From assembly GCA_013398015.1 (NCBI GenBank), contig VZRR01012414.1, positions 1,372,037 to 1,436,036 on the forward strand: a stretch of DNA of 64,000 bases, in the 5' to 3' direction. The stretch comes from Oreocharis arfaki (Eukaryota > Chordata > Aves > Passeriformes > Paramythiidae). The translations under genes were made by a program, and so were the position numbers. Positions 25,421-37,945 of the stretch are shown here, one piece after another. Position 1 is the stretch's first letter; each line of letters begins with the position of its first letter. The notes under the pieces are model-generated. The model saw nothing but the letters and a program-made list of their open reading frames with translations. It was not told the origin of the DNA and made no database searches.

Positions 25421-26976
25421 CATCTCCCTTTGCGTCATCTCTGATGGGCAATGTGGTCTGTCGTAAGAACACCAGGTGGGGATTGCAGGAAGACTGTCTC
25501 AATGCTCACATAATTAACATATTCCAGAGATGGCATAGCTGAGTAAGACCTTCACATGTACTTCTGTGACTAATAGATTTTTTATGCATAGCCAAATTCC
25601 CAGCTTCTAGTGGAAAGTTATAGCTGCTCCACTGCTGAACACATGGAGTTTACAGCTCAGTACCTACCATGGTTTATGGGGCAGGCACTACATCAGACCT
25701 CTTGGTTTGGCACTGGAACATATACTGTCATACTAGAGGCTGATTTAAATCACAAGTCACGTATTTGGACTAGGAGTCGTCTGCTAATATTAGGTGATTA
25801 ATTTATGGAATACTATCAAGAAAAGGTTCTTCTGTGCATGCTGACTCTGCATACAGGTTCACCTCTCCCTAAAGTTTAAACTCAGTTGGGTCTTTGAACT
25901 TGGCAAGGACAATTTCTGACTCATCAGTGTGTAACCTCATTTCTCCCGGGGTTATTTATCAGTAAAATACTCCCAGCTACAGGGGACATTTGGATGAATA
26001 TAGTTGTATTCCCCATTGGCCATTCTGTGCACTGACCTTTGCTGAAGTTTTGTTGTTTGTCCTCCATTATATTGCAAGCAATCATGAATAAAGCAAATGT
26101 GGTGATCCCTGGCACGTTTATTTGTCTTAATTATGTGCTGGCAAGTGATACATCCAATGACTACACAAATACCAAAGCAAAGCTAACACTAATATTTTAA
26201 TTCCTGTTACTGCAACGTATCAGAAAGAAACTAAACCAAAATCCAGTATTGTCTGTAAGACAGATAAAACTGACATGCACATTTGGGAGGAAAAGAATGC
26301 ACATTTGTATGAGGAAAGGGCCTCTTTAACAGGCTCCCAGGTGAAATGACTCTGGATTCTGATTCATCTTGATGCTCCCAGATAGAGTGAAGTGTCTTCA
26401 GATTTAGCCCCATGAAGGTAGAGTTGAGTCCATCTGCATTTGACCCTTCTGCTGGAAAATCCTTGTACAAAGGTCCCAAATGTTTAACAGCCTGTCAGTG
26501 CTTAGCTGTGCTCGTCATATCAGGTGGTTTTGTTGACTCTCCCTTAGAATCTAGTACATAATTAATGTTAGACTCAGGGGAAGCTGACTGATGAAAAATG
26601 TATCATAGAACAATAGACTTCATGAAGAAGAAATAGACTGATAATCTGAATATATACTGTGTAGATTATGTGTTGAACCAACAGCTTTAAACAAGAACTA
26701 TATGTCTCAACAAACTTTGTTAATGAGATGCTAGTAGGAAAGCCCTGACAGAACCTGAAGAACAAGTGAGATCCTGAGTAACTGTTTCTTCTCATTTGGC
26801 TCTGGCTCTGGCATATATGAGGAACCATTTGGTTCCTTTTTATCAACACAACAACTTCACCCTCTCTCCACGAGAAAACAGATATATTAAGAAGTGGTCT
26901 GACAGCTGTACCACTTTTCCTCTTGTTATATTCTAGTGCATCAACAAATGAGTCACCACACTACAGTGACTGCCTC

Positions 26977-27025
26977 CCAGCAGATACATCCTGATGTATC
27001 TGCTGGAATAGGTGTACCTATTCCA
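26977..27025. repeat. Two abutting perfect hairpins
   Basis: CCAGCAGATACATC (26977-26990), a CT loop and its exact reverse complement (26993-27006) form a 14-bp stem. Overlapping its last three bases, TGGAATAGGT (27004-27013), a GT loop and its exact reverse complement (27016-27025) form a 10-bp stem. Both loops are two bases. No transposase, terminal inverted repeat or terminator context is present. Confidence 0.9.
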
Positions 27026-28071
27026 TTCATTTATAAACATTTTATGTAGCCAATGAAGATAGAAGCTGATTCTGATTGCTCTGAATCACCTTCTGAAAGT
27101 GCTTATCACTCCCCATGGACTAGAGAAGTAGCCTAGGCTAACTTAGGTACCGATATTAAGTTCCAGACTTATTCCCACAGAATAAGCAACAAAAAGTCCG
27201 CAGATAATTGTCTGAAACATATGACTCCTGTGATTTGCAAAACAGAAGTAGATGAATGAAGAATCACTGTCAAAACATCCAAAAGTCTAAGCCAGTCCTT
27301 TCAAAAAGTAATACCAATGATTCATCAGTGTGACTGTTTACATGCTTTTTGGAACACTCTAGTTTTCACATCCACATTTGATGTCTGATATGCACCATGA
27401 AATTAATTCACTCATTGCAGTAGCAATCATACTCTTCTCAATTCTTAAACCTGTCATATTGTACGTTTTTCTCTCTTAAAAAGGCTTACCGTTCTCCACC
27501 ATAGCCAAGATTCTTTCCAAAACACTTTTGTCATCAGACTTTCTTTTTCACCAGTTCAGCAACACATTAAAAGAGTTAATTCTCTCCGTATAAAATTTTC
27601 ATGACACATCCTTGCCAAAATTTGCTTTACATACTGCCCTATTATTTTAATTAGACTCACCTGGAGTCATGATCTTCAGAAGATTAATTACAAAATTTTT
27701 TTTTTAAAAACTGTGTGTTTCTCCAAAATACGGAAAGAAAGTTAGTATCATTACACATAAGAGAAAGCAAGGAATAGAAAGGTAAAGATATTTGTCTGAG
27801 ATCATAGTGGAGACTAGCATTAGTAATGCAGAATAAAAAAAGAAATAAAGGAGACAGAAATTTGTGTTGTTTGGCAGAAGCTGAATTAATGTATCTCCCA
27901 TTTCCTTCCATGACAGTAGTTCCTTTCATAGTCTTGTAATTTTCCTTGTCTCAGATATCTGCTAAATCCTTATGGCCTGCTCCCACAACGTCATGAGCTC
28001 TCCCCTTTGATCTAACGCCATGGCAAGCTCTTCGTTTTTCCAGCAAATTAAGAGCAGCTCAGGACACTGCC

Positions 28072-28480
28072 TGTTGAAGACGTTCTGAAGTGCACCACCA
28101 CTTGGATTGGTGCCTGATCCCTGTTTTTAAAATCAAGAGCCGAACACGTTTAGAGGGGAAAAGGGTTTTTTTACCTCGGTATTTATTTCAAGGGTCCCTG
28201 GAGCACTCCATCGAGGTGGAACATGCCAAAATGCACATCGAATTGCCCACCCCGAATGCACACCCATGATACATCGGATATATAATTATAGGTCTTACAA
28301 ATTAGCATATCTTTAAAAGATTCCCCGATGAGTGAGGCTAAGTGAACCCCCCTCCCAAGGAACCCTCCCCTGGACAGACCTATTGTTTAGTTCACAAAAT
28401 GTGTTCCAGAGAGGACCTTGGTGGCTGAGGCTTTTGGGATGTTTAGTCTCCCAAAAAGTCTAGGAATGTAGGCTATAAAG
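28072..28480 (-). mobile_element. LTR-like unit of a second endogenous retrovirus family
   Basis: This block has richer GC than its flanks and its own LTR grammar on the minus strand. It has a TATA-type box (complement of ATATATAATTATA at 28279-28290), then an AATAAA polyadenylation signal about 95 bases downstream (28182-28187), then a U5-like T/C-rich segment, and a possible CA end at 28072 (sense ...CGTCTTCAACA). The sequence resembles an avian LTR I remember, distinct from copies A and B. The sense 5' boundary near 28480 is uncertain and no short TSD was found. It carries no coding region. Confidence 0.55.
28182..28187 (-). promoter_or_regulatory. Putative LTR polyadenylation signal (AATAAA)
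   Basis: TTTATT on plus. It lies the expected R-region distance from the TATA-type box at 28279-28290 of the same unit. Confidence 0.5.
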
Positions 28481-28555
28481 AAGCACTAAGAATACAAAAG
28501 GCTATAAAGGTATATAAAAGAGGTATAAAAGAAAAGGCAAAAAAATCCTTATGGC

Positions 28556-31500
28556 GTCAGGATGGCTTACTGCTGCCCCCATCTCCACATGCTTTTCCAC
28601 CAAGAAAAGCACCAATAAGGCCACTTCTCTTCCACCTAGTGACAACTTCATGCTACATTTGCTGGAAGAAAGTCCGTTTAAGAATAAATTACTCTGAAAA
28701 ACTTTGTCGAAATTGGCCTGACCATTCACAACTGCATAAAGAAAACAGACATAAGCAGTCATAAAGTCTGATCAGCTCACTTCCTTAAGAAACTGACCTC
28801 AAAAAAGTGCTCATATGACTCTGCTTCATGGAAGGCTTTCTAGTAGCTAAGCTCTGTCTATAGAAATTGAAGACCTGTGGTTTAGAAACATTTCTGTACA
28901 AACCTCGACATTTTTGATGACATAATATATTGCTATTACCTCATTGTTTTCACATTGCTATCTGTGGTGTATAACTCTCTTTGGATGATAATATTTCTTC
29001 AAAAAAGGTAATGCAATACCAGGTAAAATTCAGAAATCACTTTGCTTGAGCTATGGCATGGCAAGTTTACCACAAGAAGGGTTTAAATTTTTAAAATTCT
29101 TTAAAGAGGGTCACCTCTGCTTTCCTGTACATTATTGAAGTGGAAATGCCTTAACCTTTGACATGTTAACATTTATTTTAGTAATTTGATAATTTTCCAA
29201 TTTCCAAATGCATCAATTCATTCCACCTTCCTTTTTTTTAATTTGGTCAATTAATGACAAATAAGTTGCAATCCTCTAATTTATGAAAACCAAGGCAAGT
29301 CTGCTTTTTGTCAAAGAAGTCTTCCACCTCAGATAACTTCTTGCAACAATTCCTGTTGGTGGGTGTTTTTTAACAATATTTCATTTCCCTTATTTCCTCT
29401 CCTGCTTCTCCTGCACCTTACTTAGTAAAGAGTGGCAAACTAACAGCTTCTATGGAGGAGATTATTTATTTCACTTTCTCTTCAAGGAACTTTGATTCTG
29501 AAAATACTCCAAGGTTGAATTTAAATCCAGCTGAAGAAAAATATTTATGGAGTCTGCAACAAAATAAATGGTTAAACTGAAAAAAATACAAGGAACTCTG
29601 AAGTTAAATTTAAGAAAAATTATTCTGGAATAACAAAAAAATACTTGTTCTAGTAATACAAATTTTAGGTGTGACTGCTACAGCCTAGTTAAATGGACTT
29701 TTGTTAGCATGGAAGTGGCATAACCCCATTAAAATAACTGGAGAAAGAAAGTTTCTAAATCTCATAATTTACAGACCAATGTTTTCTAGATATAAATACT
29801 TACAGTCATTTAAGAAAAACTCCACTGACTTTAGTCCAATTACTAATTACTTTTACAACCCCACATAAAGGTGAAATCAGAGAAAACATCTACAGATGGT
29901 GAATTATGTTGGTACTATGCAATCAGTATCAGAGGCATGGTATTTGCCTGAACAAGCAATTCTTTTCTCTCTGTGGAATGTCAGAGAAATAATGCCAATG
30001 GAAGTGGTATTATTGCCTATCAAAGTACAATTTTATATCACTAGAGCAGAAGCTTCTAAAGTATGAAGAAATTGATTTCAGAAGAAGTAATTTGTCATCA
30101 TGCTTTGTGGGAGCTAGCTGGTGAAAATCAGAAAAGCTGTTGATTAGACATCATTTGGTATTTGAATCTTTATTACTTGGTGGGGAATGAAAATATTTGA
30201 ACATGTTAATGAAACAGATTTATGCCACAGTAATTTTTCTTAGGTTGAAAATATCAGCATTTGGGATGGTAACAGCTCTCTTGGATTCCTCTTCCCTTTT
30301 TCTAAAACGTCTAGAAACAGAAAGATAGCCTCCTTTGATTAAAAGAAGAAGAAAAACCTCAAATCCAATACCTGCCATGAAATATAGGAACAAAATAACT
30401 CATTTAAAGGACAACTACTGTAACTAACAATAAAGTCATAAATAATTGCTCTGGATAGATTCTTGCAGCATTTTAGGAAAGTACATTTCCCCTTTCTCAT
30501 GTCTTTATTGCTTTGTCCCTACCAGTCAAATTCAGGTAAATATTCACAATTTCTTCTTTGGTTAATTTTCCAGCTATTTCACTTGGAATGGAAAGAAGTC
30601 CCCTCTAACTATAATTTCTGGAGCCAAACCATTTTTTCTTTGCAATACAAAAGCATTGTGCAGTTGTCCCCAGGACAAATCTCAAAATGCAGGGCTAAGG
30701 CACAAAATCTGTGCACTCAAAAGGCTGCCTTTCTTAAATTTTTATTCAGTGAAACGACTCCCAGCTGTGAGATATAATTGCTACCTTTTATAAAAATCCT
30801 GTGGAGTACATAATATTTTATATATAATAGAAAAGTGTTTATGCAGCATGATGCCTTCTAAAATTTCTCAAATAATATGCTGCTTGTAACTGTACCAGAT
30901 TGGTTTCTCATTTCATCTCTGATATCTCTGCTTATTACATGTTAGAATAAATCACTCTGTGAATTTAAATTTTAAGTCCTAGCTATGAGCGACTGAATGT
31001 TAATGTTTTTCCTAGGATCGTGCAATTGTTTCAACATGTGGTGTATTAAAATGTGTAGTCATTTTATCCATACAGGGAAGATACTTACTCGATTTTATGT
31101 CTGATCTCTTCAGTGCTAGGGGGGCTTGAATTTCTTCCTTAAAAATTTTCCAGTAGAAAGAACTTTGATGAAACATAAAATGAAACTATAATTTCTTCTC
31201 ATGTGTGAAAAAGATCCCTTTCGTAACCCATTGGAAATCAATATGCCAGGCTGTGGAACACGTTCAGAGAAATGATGGTTCAGAAGAAAATTCTTCAGTA
31301 AAATTAATTTAATTGCCAAAGAACATTGTTGAGGACAAAATAACTAGGACTGTAATAATGAAACTTTTATAAGACCTAATAAAGAATAACATTATCAATT
31401 CAAGGCTGATAGGAAAGAATTAGCTGATCAATCATACTGAAGACCACAGAGTAGAAGATTGCTCACAGAGGGGCTATGATCTCATAGCAAATAATTCCAA

Positions 31501-34500
31501 AATGAAAAAGCATGAGTATGAGGACTGATGTTTGAGGGACTGCTTATTCATATGATGCAACTATGCAAACAGACACAAAAGAAGGTATCTAGGCAAAAAA
31601 TACTGATGCAGTTCCCTGTAGATGAAAAAGCAAATTATAAAGCAAATATTACACTTCTAGATTCTTATTTTGACAACATTTTTTCTCCTAACAACATCTG
31701 CTGTTCATCTGAAATATTAGCTGATCTAACTGAAATATATCTTTGCTTCAGATTTAAAATTATGACAGTAAATAACAATCTTCACAGAACCCATTGCCTG
31801 GTCTACTAAAACCTATCTATTGTTTGCTGAAAAGTCACCCAGTTTTTTTCATGTGATTTAGATTTCAGCTCCTGGGGGTAGAGCAATTTGATCATTGAAA
31901 TAAATCACTAGAAAAGCAGTTTTATTCACCCTGGCCACATATTTCATGTCAATTTCCCCTTCATGGGTTTTCTCAACATATTTCCTAACATGTATTCTTC
32001 AGTTATCAGCTGTAATTAAATCCAAGCCCAATCTGAGTTCTCTAAGGTATGAACCTGTCCTTTTCCACTTCCTGAAACTAGAAAAAAAATTTCAAAATGA
32101 GGGAAAACAGCACTTTACTCAGGGAAAAAAAGAGATGCTACATTTGTAACAATCTCCCTTAAAAGTGCAGATTAAAATTGCTAAAACTGCTGAGAAAAGA
32201 GGATGAAAGTTAACTTAAATAATTAAACATACCTAGGGCATCTCACCTATGTGCTGCACTGACTTTCAAAGTAGTTATTTGTGAAGAGCCTTTCACAAAA
32301 GAAAACTGGGGTCTCTGTGACTCCACGTCCTTTATTGAAAAATAAATAATTCAACAAATAATGTCCTGGCTACATGGTGAAAAGCATTCATTGAAACAGC
32401 AGACAAATGGGGAGACATCCAGTGGCAAACAGTTTTTTTGCTTTACTGATGAGGTAGATAGAAAACCCCAAATTTATGCCAGTGAGACCCACTCAGGGTT
32501 TTAGTAAGGACCTTGCTCTGTTTTATTCTCTCCCAAAATGTGTTACATATATGACATTACCAGAAAAAATACTCTTTCTGCTTTCTTCATGAAAACTCAT
32601 ACATTCCCTATAAATCATTCAACAGTCAGAAAACTCGGTGCTGCTTCCTGGCATCAAACTATCAACTCTTAACCTCCAGTTCCTGAGTTTATTGTGGAGA
32701 CTTGTTTTGCAACGCTATTCATAGCAAAGGCAGAAGCAGGTGAAATGACTCATTGCCTCTAGTGTCAAGGCCCAGGACAGCAGATTATTCTGTACCTTCT
32801 AGATATTTCATATTTAGATGGGAATGAGATATCTTTAGCTCGAGAGAAGCGTGGGCATATGTCAGTAGCAGCATTCTGGAAGGAAAATGAAGGAAAAGGG
32901 TAGGCAAGAGTGAAAAACAGAATGATGTTTCATTCCTGCCAAGTGACCAGTTCACTATCTTCATGCATCAGTAATCCCTATTTCAGATTAAAACATGAAA
33001 GAGGATGGATAGTGAAATGATAAAATTGGCATCCAGGCAGCAGGTGATGCACAAGGCTCTGAATAAGAATGACTGGTTATTGGTTCTGCTGGGTAAAAAT
33101 GATATGGTGAGCATATTTCTAAGGTCCTTTGGGGCAAAGGGTCTGGTAAAATCCCCAAACTTAGAAAACTCTACTTGTTGATATTTATCTAAAACTCCAT
33201 TCTTTCACTCCCTAGTGCATCACGCCCAGAGCAAGAAACCACTGGAGAGACAGAGATCTCTCTGTTGTTTGTCCTATATCAGAGCACTTCCATGCAGAGC
33301 ATGACAACAGTAGAAGACAGGTTGCTTAATGGAAGCCTTTATATGCTTTTCCTAGTGGTAGTTACAGAAACACATAGATAGCAATGTTCCCCACAATTTA
33401 AGCCCAGATCTTGCTCCACATTTCTAACAAAAGGAAGGGCTCACATAGATGCATACAATTTCCTTCAGGCTTATCAGTGGTTTTGCAATAGGAAATCCTT
33501 TTTTCTGAAATTGCACTATTTATAAGATTTATGGCATTTTAATTTCATGTTTACTGTCTTGTTTTTCTGAGCTGAAATTCTGCACAATAACTGAAGGAAA
33601 AGAGTTGCAAATCTTGGACTTAGCTTCTAACAATGCTTTTTGTCTGGTTTGCATTCTGTGTTCCTTGAAGACTCTGTAATTAGTCCAGCATTGGATCTTC
33701 AGTGTAAAATCAGAAAGTGTGACAGTTTCTGGCGATGAAGTGTTACCAAAAAAGCTGCAGAATGGAAAAATACTATCATATTTCAGTGACTTTGCTTGGT
33801 GTTATGCCTAAACCTCTGAGAGCAAAAAGGAAGCTTGAGCCTCTAGATATTTTATAATCTTTTAGATCCAGAAATACACCTTCTCATGGAAATTCTATCT
33901 CAGGCAACTCAAGCAGAAAGCTTTTAGCTGAAAAAAATACACCAGTTTCATTCAAAGCATTTTATGTGATGAAATGAACATTTTCTCAATTAAGAAGATG
34001 GGACTGTAAAAGATATAAATAAACAGTCATGTAGAAAGTTTCTTACAGCATTGAATACTCAAGCCTCTGAAGAAAATCTTCAGGAAATCTTGAGGAGGAC
34101 AACTGCTTAGAAAATTGTCAATACATAATGGAAACCAAACAAAGGCACTATCACTAACCTTAAACAGCATTAGAATAAGGTTTCTGAACCAGCCCTTCCA
34201 GATGTTATATCGTGAGAGGGGAAAAAAAATAAAACAAAACAACCAGCTGCCTTTAACATGAAGTTTGGTAGGTTTATGAAAAGGATTTTATGCTGTAGTC
34301 ATGACCATGATATTGAGACAGTAATTACCATGATATCATCTGTCACAATTTCATATAAATCCTGAATCTCAATTCTTGGACAAAACATTTGGGCAAACTC
34401 CTAACACTATTTCAAAGATCCTGAGACTATAACTATCCTCCAGGAGTTTGTACAAACACGTAAAATGCATCAGGTGTCTGTTCAGCATGGAAGAGAGGTA

Positions 34501-37189
34501 GTGCTCCATTTAACACGTCCATCACCACGCTGACCTCTCGAAGCCAGGACCCTGCCAGGCGGGCTGCTGACTGCTGCGCCCTCTGTGGGCAACGGGGCTG
34601 TTCAGAGGCAAGAGATGGAACTCGTGTCCTGACCACAGCAATAACAGATTGGCCCGAGGAAACAAAAGATGCTTTAGAAAAGCTGGTCCGATGCCAACAA
34701 ATTAAACAAAATCCTAGTTAGTTCCTACTGAGCAGAGAGTACAAATACAGAAACATTAGTGTGTGCACTCCAGAAAGATATGCTCTGAATGAGCACAGAC
34801 TTGAATTCTGTTATATTTTCAGTGTCCAGACAGTTGCAAAGTATAGCCCCTAGTAAAAATCATTGCCAAGTCTGAGCTAAAAGTAATAGATATTAAATGT
34901 GTTGCTAAAGAAATAAGCCCAACTACACAGCTAAATGTGAATGAAGGGCAAGGAGAGAAACTAGATCCCATCCTCTACAGTGGCTCTCTGATTTTCTGAT
35001 ATTAGCAGTGAACTAGCTTCATTCTTACTTGCCTCTTCGAGTCAAAAGTCCCAATATTCTCTTTGCCATCTGTTCCTTCTGTTCCCCATAGACAGCACTT
35101 TGATCCCTTTCGAATCAAACATCAGCCAGCCACCCCTTGGCCCCAAACCCATCCTTATCTCAACAACAGGCGCAGTTGCTATGGCTGGGTTGGCAGTTCT
35201 GCATGGATACAGCTGAAGGTCACAGGCTGGACCACTCTCACACCAGAGCTATGCTCATAGAAGACAAAGGAAATGCTGGTAACACCTCATCCACAGAAAT
35301 GGAAAATGCTCTGTGTCCTTGCTGAAATTCGCCTCAGGCAAAATATGCGGAAACTAGATAAATTAGGATGGAGGCTCTGAGAAAAATAAGCAGCTCCTAC
35401 AGCTGCTATAAGATGTATATATTCATTAGAGAATTTTCCAATTACATATCTGTAGAGAAAGCTAAGATATTAGAAGGAAATATTTGGGTTTTGACTTTCA
35501 AAATTGTCCAAATTAACTGTTTTGATCTTCTCTAACAAAATTCTCACATTTTTCTGCTTTGAAATAACTTTGTTTTTAAATTAGACATAATATAGTTGAT
35601 CTAGGCACAATCAATTATTTTAGCTCTTGGTGAAATTTTTTTTATACATTAATGTAAAATATAATTTATTTGAATCAAGGACCCTTTAGACTTCCAGCTT
35701 GTAAAGTCTTAGATTTTGATGCTTTATTCTAATTTAAAATAGATTTTTTTTTTATTCTTAAATCAACTTTCAAGTGAAATGAGAGAAGCTCTCATTTCCT
35801 CCTGAGGTTGTCTTTGCAGTTGCAATTTAGAAAGATATTGTACGTAAAAAATATCTCCATCTGTGTAGTACTCAGGTTATGGCTACTGGAATAATTGTGT
35901 TCCAGATTTCAAGTTACTGAAAGATGCATTATTTTAGTACCCAGGCAGGGACTTTTACTGAGATGCATGCTTCAATTTCTTTTTCAGTCTTTGAGAACGG
36001 CTGCTACATTGTGTGCAAACCTGGAAGAGAAAAAACAGCATGTTATCAAAATAAATCTCACTCAGCTGAAAAGGGCCAAATAGAGGTTAATCCAATTACT
36101 TAATGGTTGTCTCCTTTGGCCTCTTCCTTCAGGCTTCTGTGCTTTTATATATTCTGTTTCTCTCTGATAACATGATTCTTTAAAGTTCTTCCCTTCATAA
36201 GCAGAAAAGTACTTCATTGTTCTCTCCAAACAAAATATTTTTCCATCATGAAGGAATAGAAATATGGTGAAAAATTTTGCATGTCGTGTTGAAGTTACTC
36301 CTTTAAATCAAGTACTTAATTTTCGTTGAGAATGGACCGACCACTTCTCTTAAAATTGATTTATTCTTGAGGTCAGAACTCAAGAATACTGAACTGAATA
36401 TATAGTAGGAATAACACTGAAAATTTTATCAATAACATTAATTGATTTGATTGATAACATTAAAGCTTGACTCCAGTAAATACTTTACTCCAGAGAAAGC
36501 AGGCAAAACAGCAATAGGAATCAAACAAATAAGTTTAATAGAATCCAAATTTAATGAGAACAAAATTTAATGACCTGCATATAAAAGTTTTCAGCATTCC
36601 TGCTTCAGGGAAATTGAATGTGCTGACTCCTGCTGGGATTATCCCTCTGGAAGTTTAATGCCCAATCAGTAACCTGCACAAAATGATAACTGTCCTAGAG
36701 GGAGGTAGGGCAGCAAACGAACAGCGAATGAGATGGCTGGGATATTTAATCTTTGGCACCCACTTGTAACTTGTGAAATAATCATTCTGCTGCCTGTAGG
36801 ACATGCCAGGATGTTCATAGCTGGAGTACTCAGAACTAGACCTCCTGTGCAGATGCACAGCGCTCCTCTCTCATCTTCTCAAACATCCTTGCTAGTAATT
36901 TCTGGCACTAGCTGAGGTGAGCACTATTTTTCACCCAGTCAGCCTGGCTCAGTATTTCTCTCTTCCTGTAATAACATTACAATATTTATGCCATAGACAT
37001 TGTCCAGAACAGCTTCTACTTGATAGTGTATTCCAACACAAAAATAACTCCACTGCTAAATGAAAATGGAAAACTTCCTTCCCCTGTGTGTTTTTGCAGT
37101 CATTCATTCGAAGAGCAAAATTTTAAGTCATAGCAATGGAACTAGGAATACAGAAAACGAATTAAAAATAATCACTGTAAAATCTGGGG
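28556..37189. other. Unique non-coding DNA, 8.6 kb
   Basis: No gene or interspersed repeat is recognised. Small patches of richer GC at 34490-34640 and 35060-35320 carry open frames under 70 codons with no family resemblance. A hairpin with perfect 10-bp arms and a 3-base loop lies at 35776-35798. Confidence 0.5.
35776..35798. repeat. Perfect 10-bp-arm hairpin
   Basis: GAAATGAGAG, loop AAG, CTCTCATTTC. It is isolated, with no T-tract terminator or gene context. Confidence 0.8.
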
Positions 37190-37945
37190 ATGTGGACTGG
37201 ATGACTGGACTACAAGATGGGCGAATCACTTGCTGGACCAAAAACTAGCTCAAAGTAGGATCAAAGATTCAGACTTCAACAAAGATAATTTTTAATGCCT
37301 TTGGACAGAAAAAGGGAGTGCAACAGTACAGGCCAGCGACCAGCTGGCTGAAGAAAATACATGTTAGAAAACAAGTTAAATGTGAGGCAGCAGTGCATCC
37401 TTGCAGTGAGGAAGGCTAACAGCATGCTGTGCTGCATTAACAGGTGTACAGTAAGGGAGCTGGGGAAAATGGTTATTCCCCTCTTCTTTACACTTCTGTG
37501 GAGGTATGTAATGCCCTGTCCCCAGTTTTGCCACCCCAGGACAAGAGGTGTGACTCGTGGACAGGCCAGAGGAGGGTCAGTCGCATGGTTAAGGGCTCGC
37601 ATGTGGAAAGGCTGAGGGAAGAGGGTTTTTTTCAGCCTGGAGAAGACTAAGAGTAAAGACTAACTGCAGTTCTCCACAATCTAAAGTGCAGCTACAGAAA
37701 ATTCAAAACCAGGGTCTCCTCACAGGTGCAATTGTCACAATTTCCAGTCAGGGAAAAAAAGAAAACCACCATCAGAGTGATAAGCATCAGAAGAGGTGCC
37801 CAGAGACATGGTGTAAGATCCATCCTCAGAGATTTTCAAAATTTCACTGGTCAGTTCCTGAGTAAAATTATATAATTTGGACAACAGTTCAGGTCTGTGC
37901 AGGAGGTAGTACCAGATCACCTGCAGAGCTTCCTCTTTCCTTCCC
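37190..37945 (+). mobile_element. Decayed CR1 LINE, ORF2 remnant plus 3' UTR
   Basis: This is an old CR1 copy in many pieces but in consensus order. A GGATGACTGGACTACAAGATGG segment of the palm is at 37196-37217. The thumb segment around 37375-37440 (AGGCAGCAGTGCATCCTTGCAGTGAGGAAGGCTAA-type) translates to RQQCILAVRKANSMLCCINR. The CAGCCTGGAGAAG motif is near 37634. A GGTGCCCAGAGACATGG segment is near 37795, and the 3' UTR signature GCAGGAGGTAGTACCAGATCACCTGCAGAG is at about 37899-37930. Frameshifts, deletions and stops break the frame, so no protein is possible. It is far more diverged than the copy at 10.6 kb. Confidence 0.82.

Larger units (their letters stand above)
21248..28071. other. 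Unique non-coding DNA with simple repeats
   Basis: No gene is recognised. Just after the LTR at 21281-21302 is a C-rich tract with three runs of five C. Further on are a 19-T run (22727-22745), a perfect 18-bp palindrome (22792-22809), an ATCT tract (24716-24736), an AC microsatellite (25387-25410) and tandem hairpins (26977-27025). Open frames are short, and none resembles a known protein. Confidence 0.5.
27964..28555. repeat. 13-bp direct repeat bracketing an inserted block
   Basis: AAATCCTTATGGC occurs at 27964-27976 and again at 28543-28555. The second copy follows an A-rich stretch containing several TATAAAAG-like units. Between them lies the LTR-like unit at 28072-28480. The arrangement resembles a long TSD after retroposition, but LTR elements make only 4-6 bp duplications, so the relation is unresolved. 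Confidence 0.5.

Noticed and set aside
37361..37650. Two overlapping open frames as a small gene
   Set aside because: They are remnants of the decayed CR1 ORF2, broken by frameshifts.
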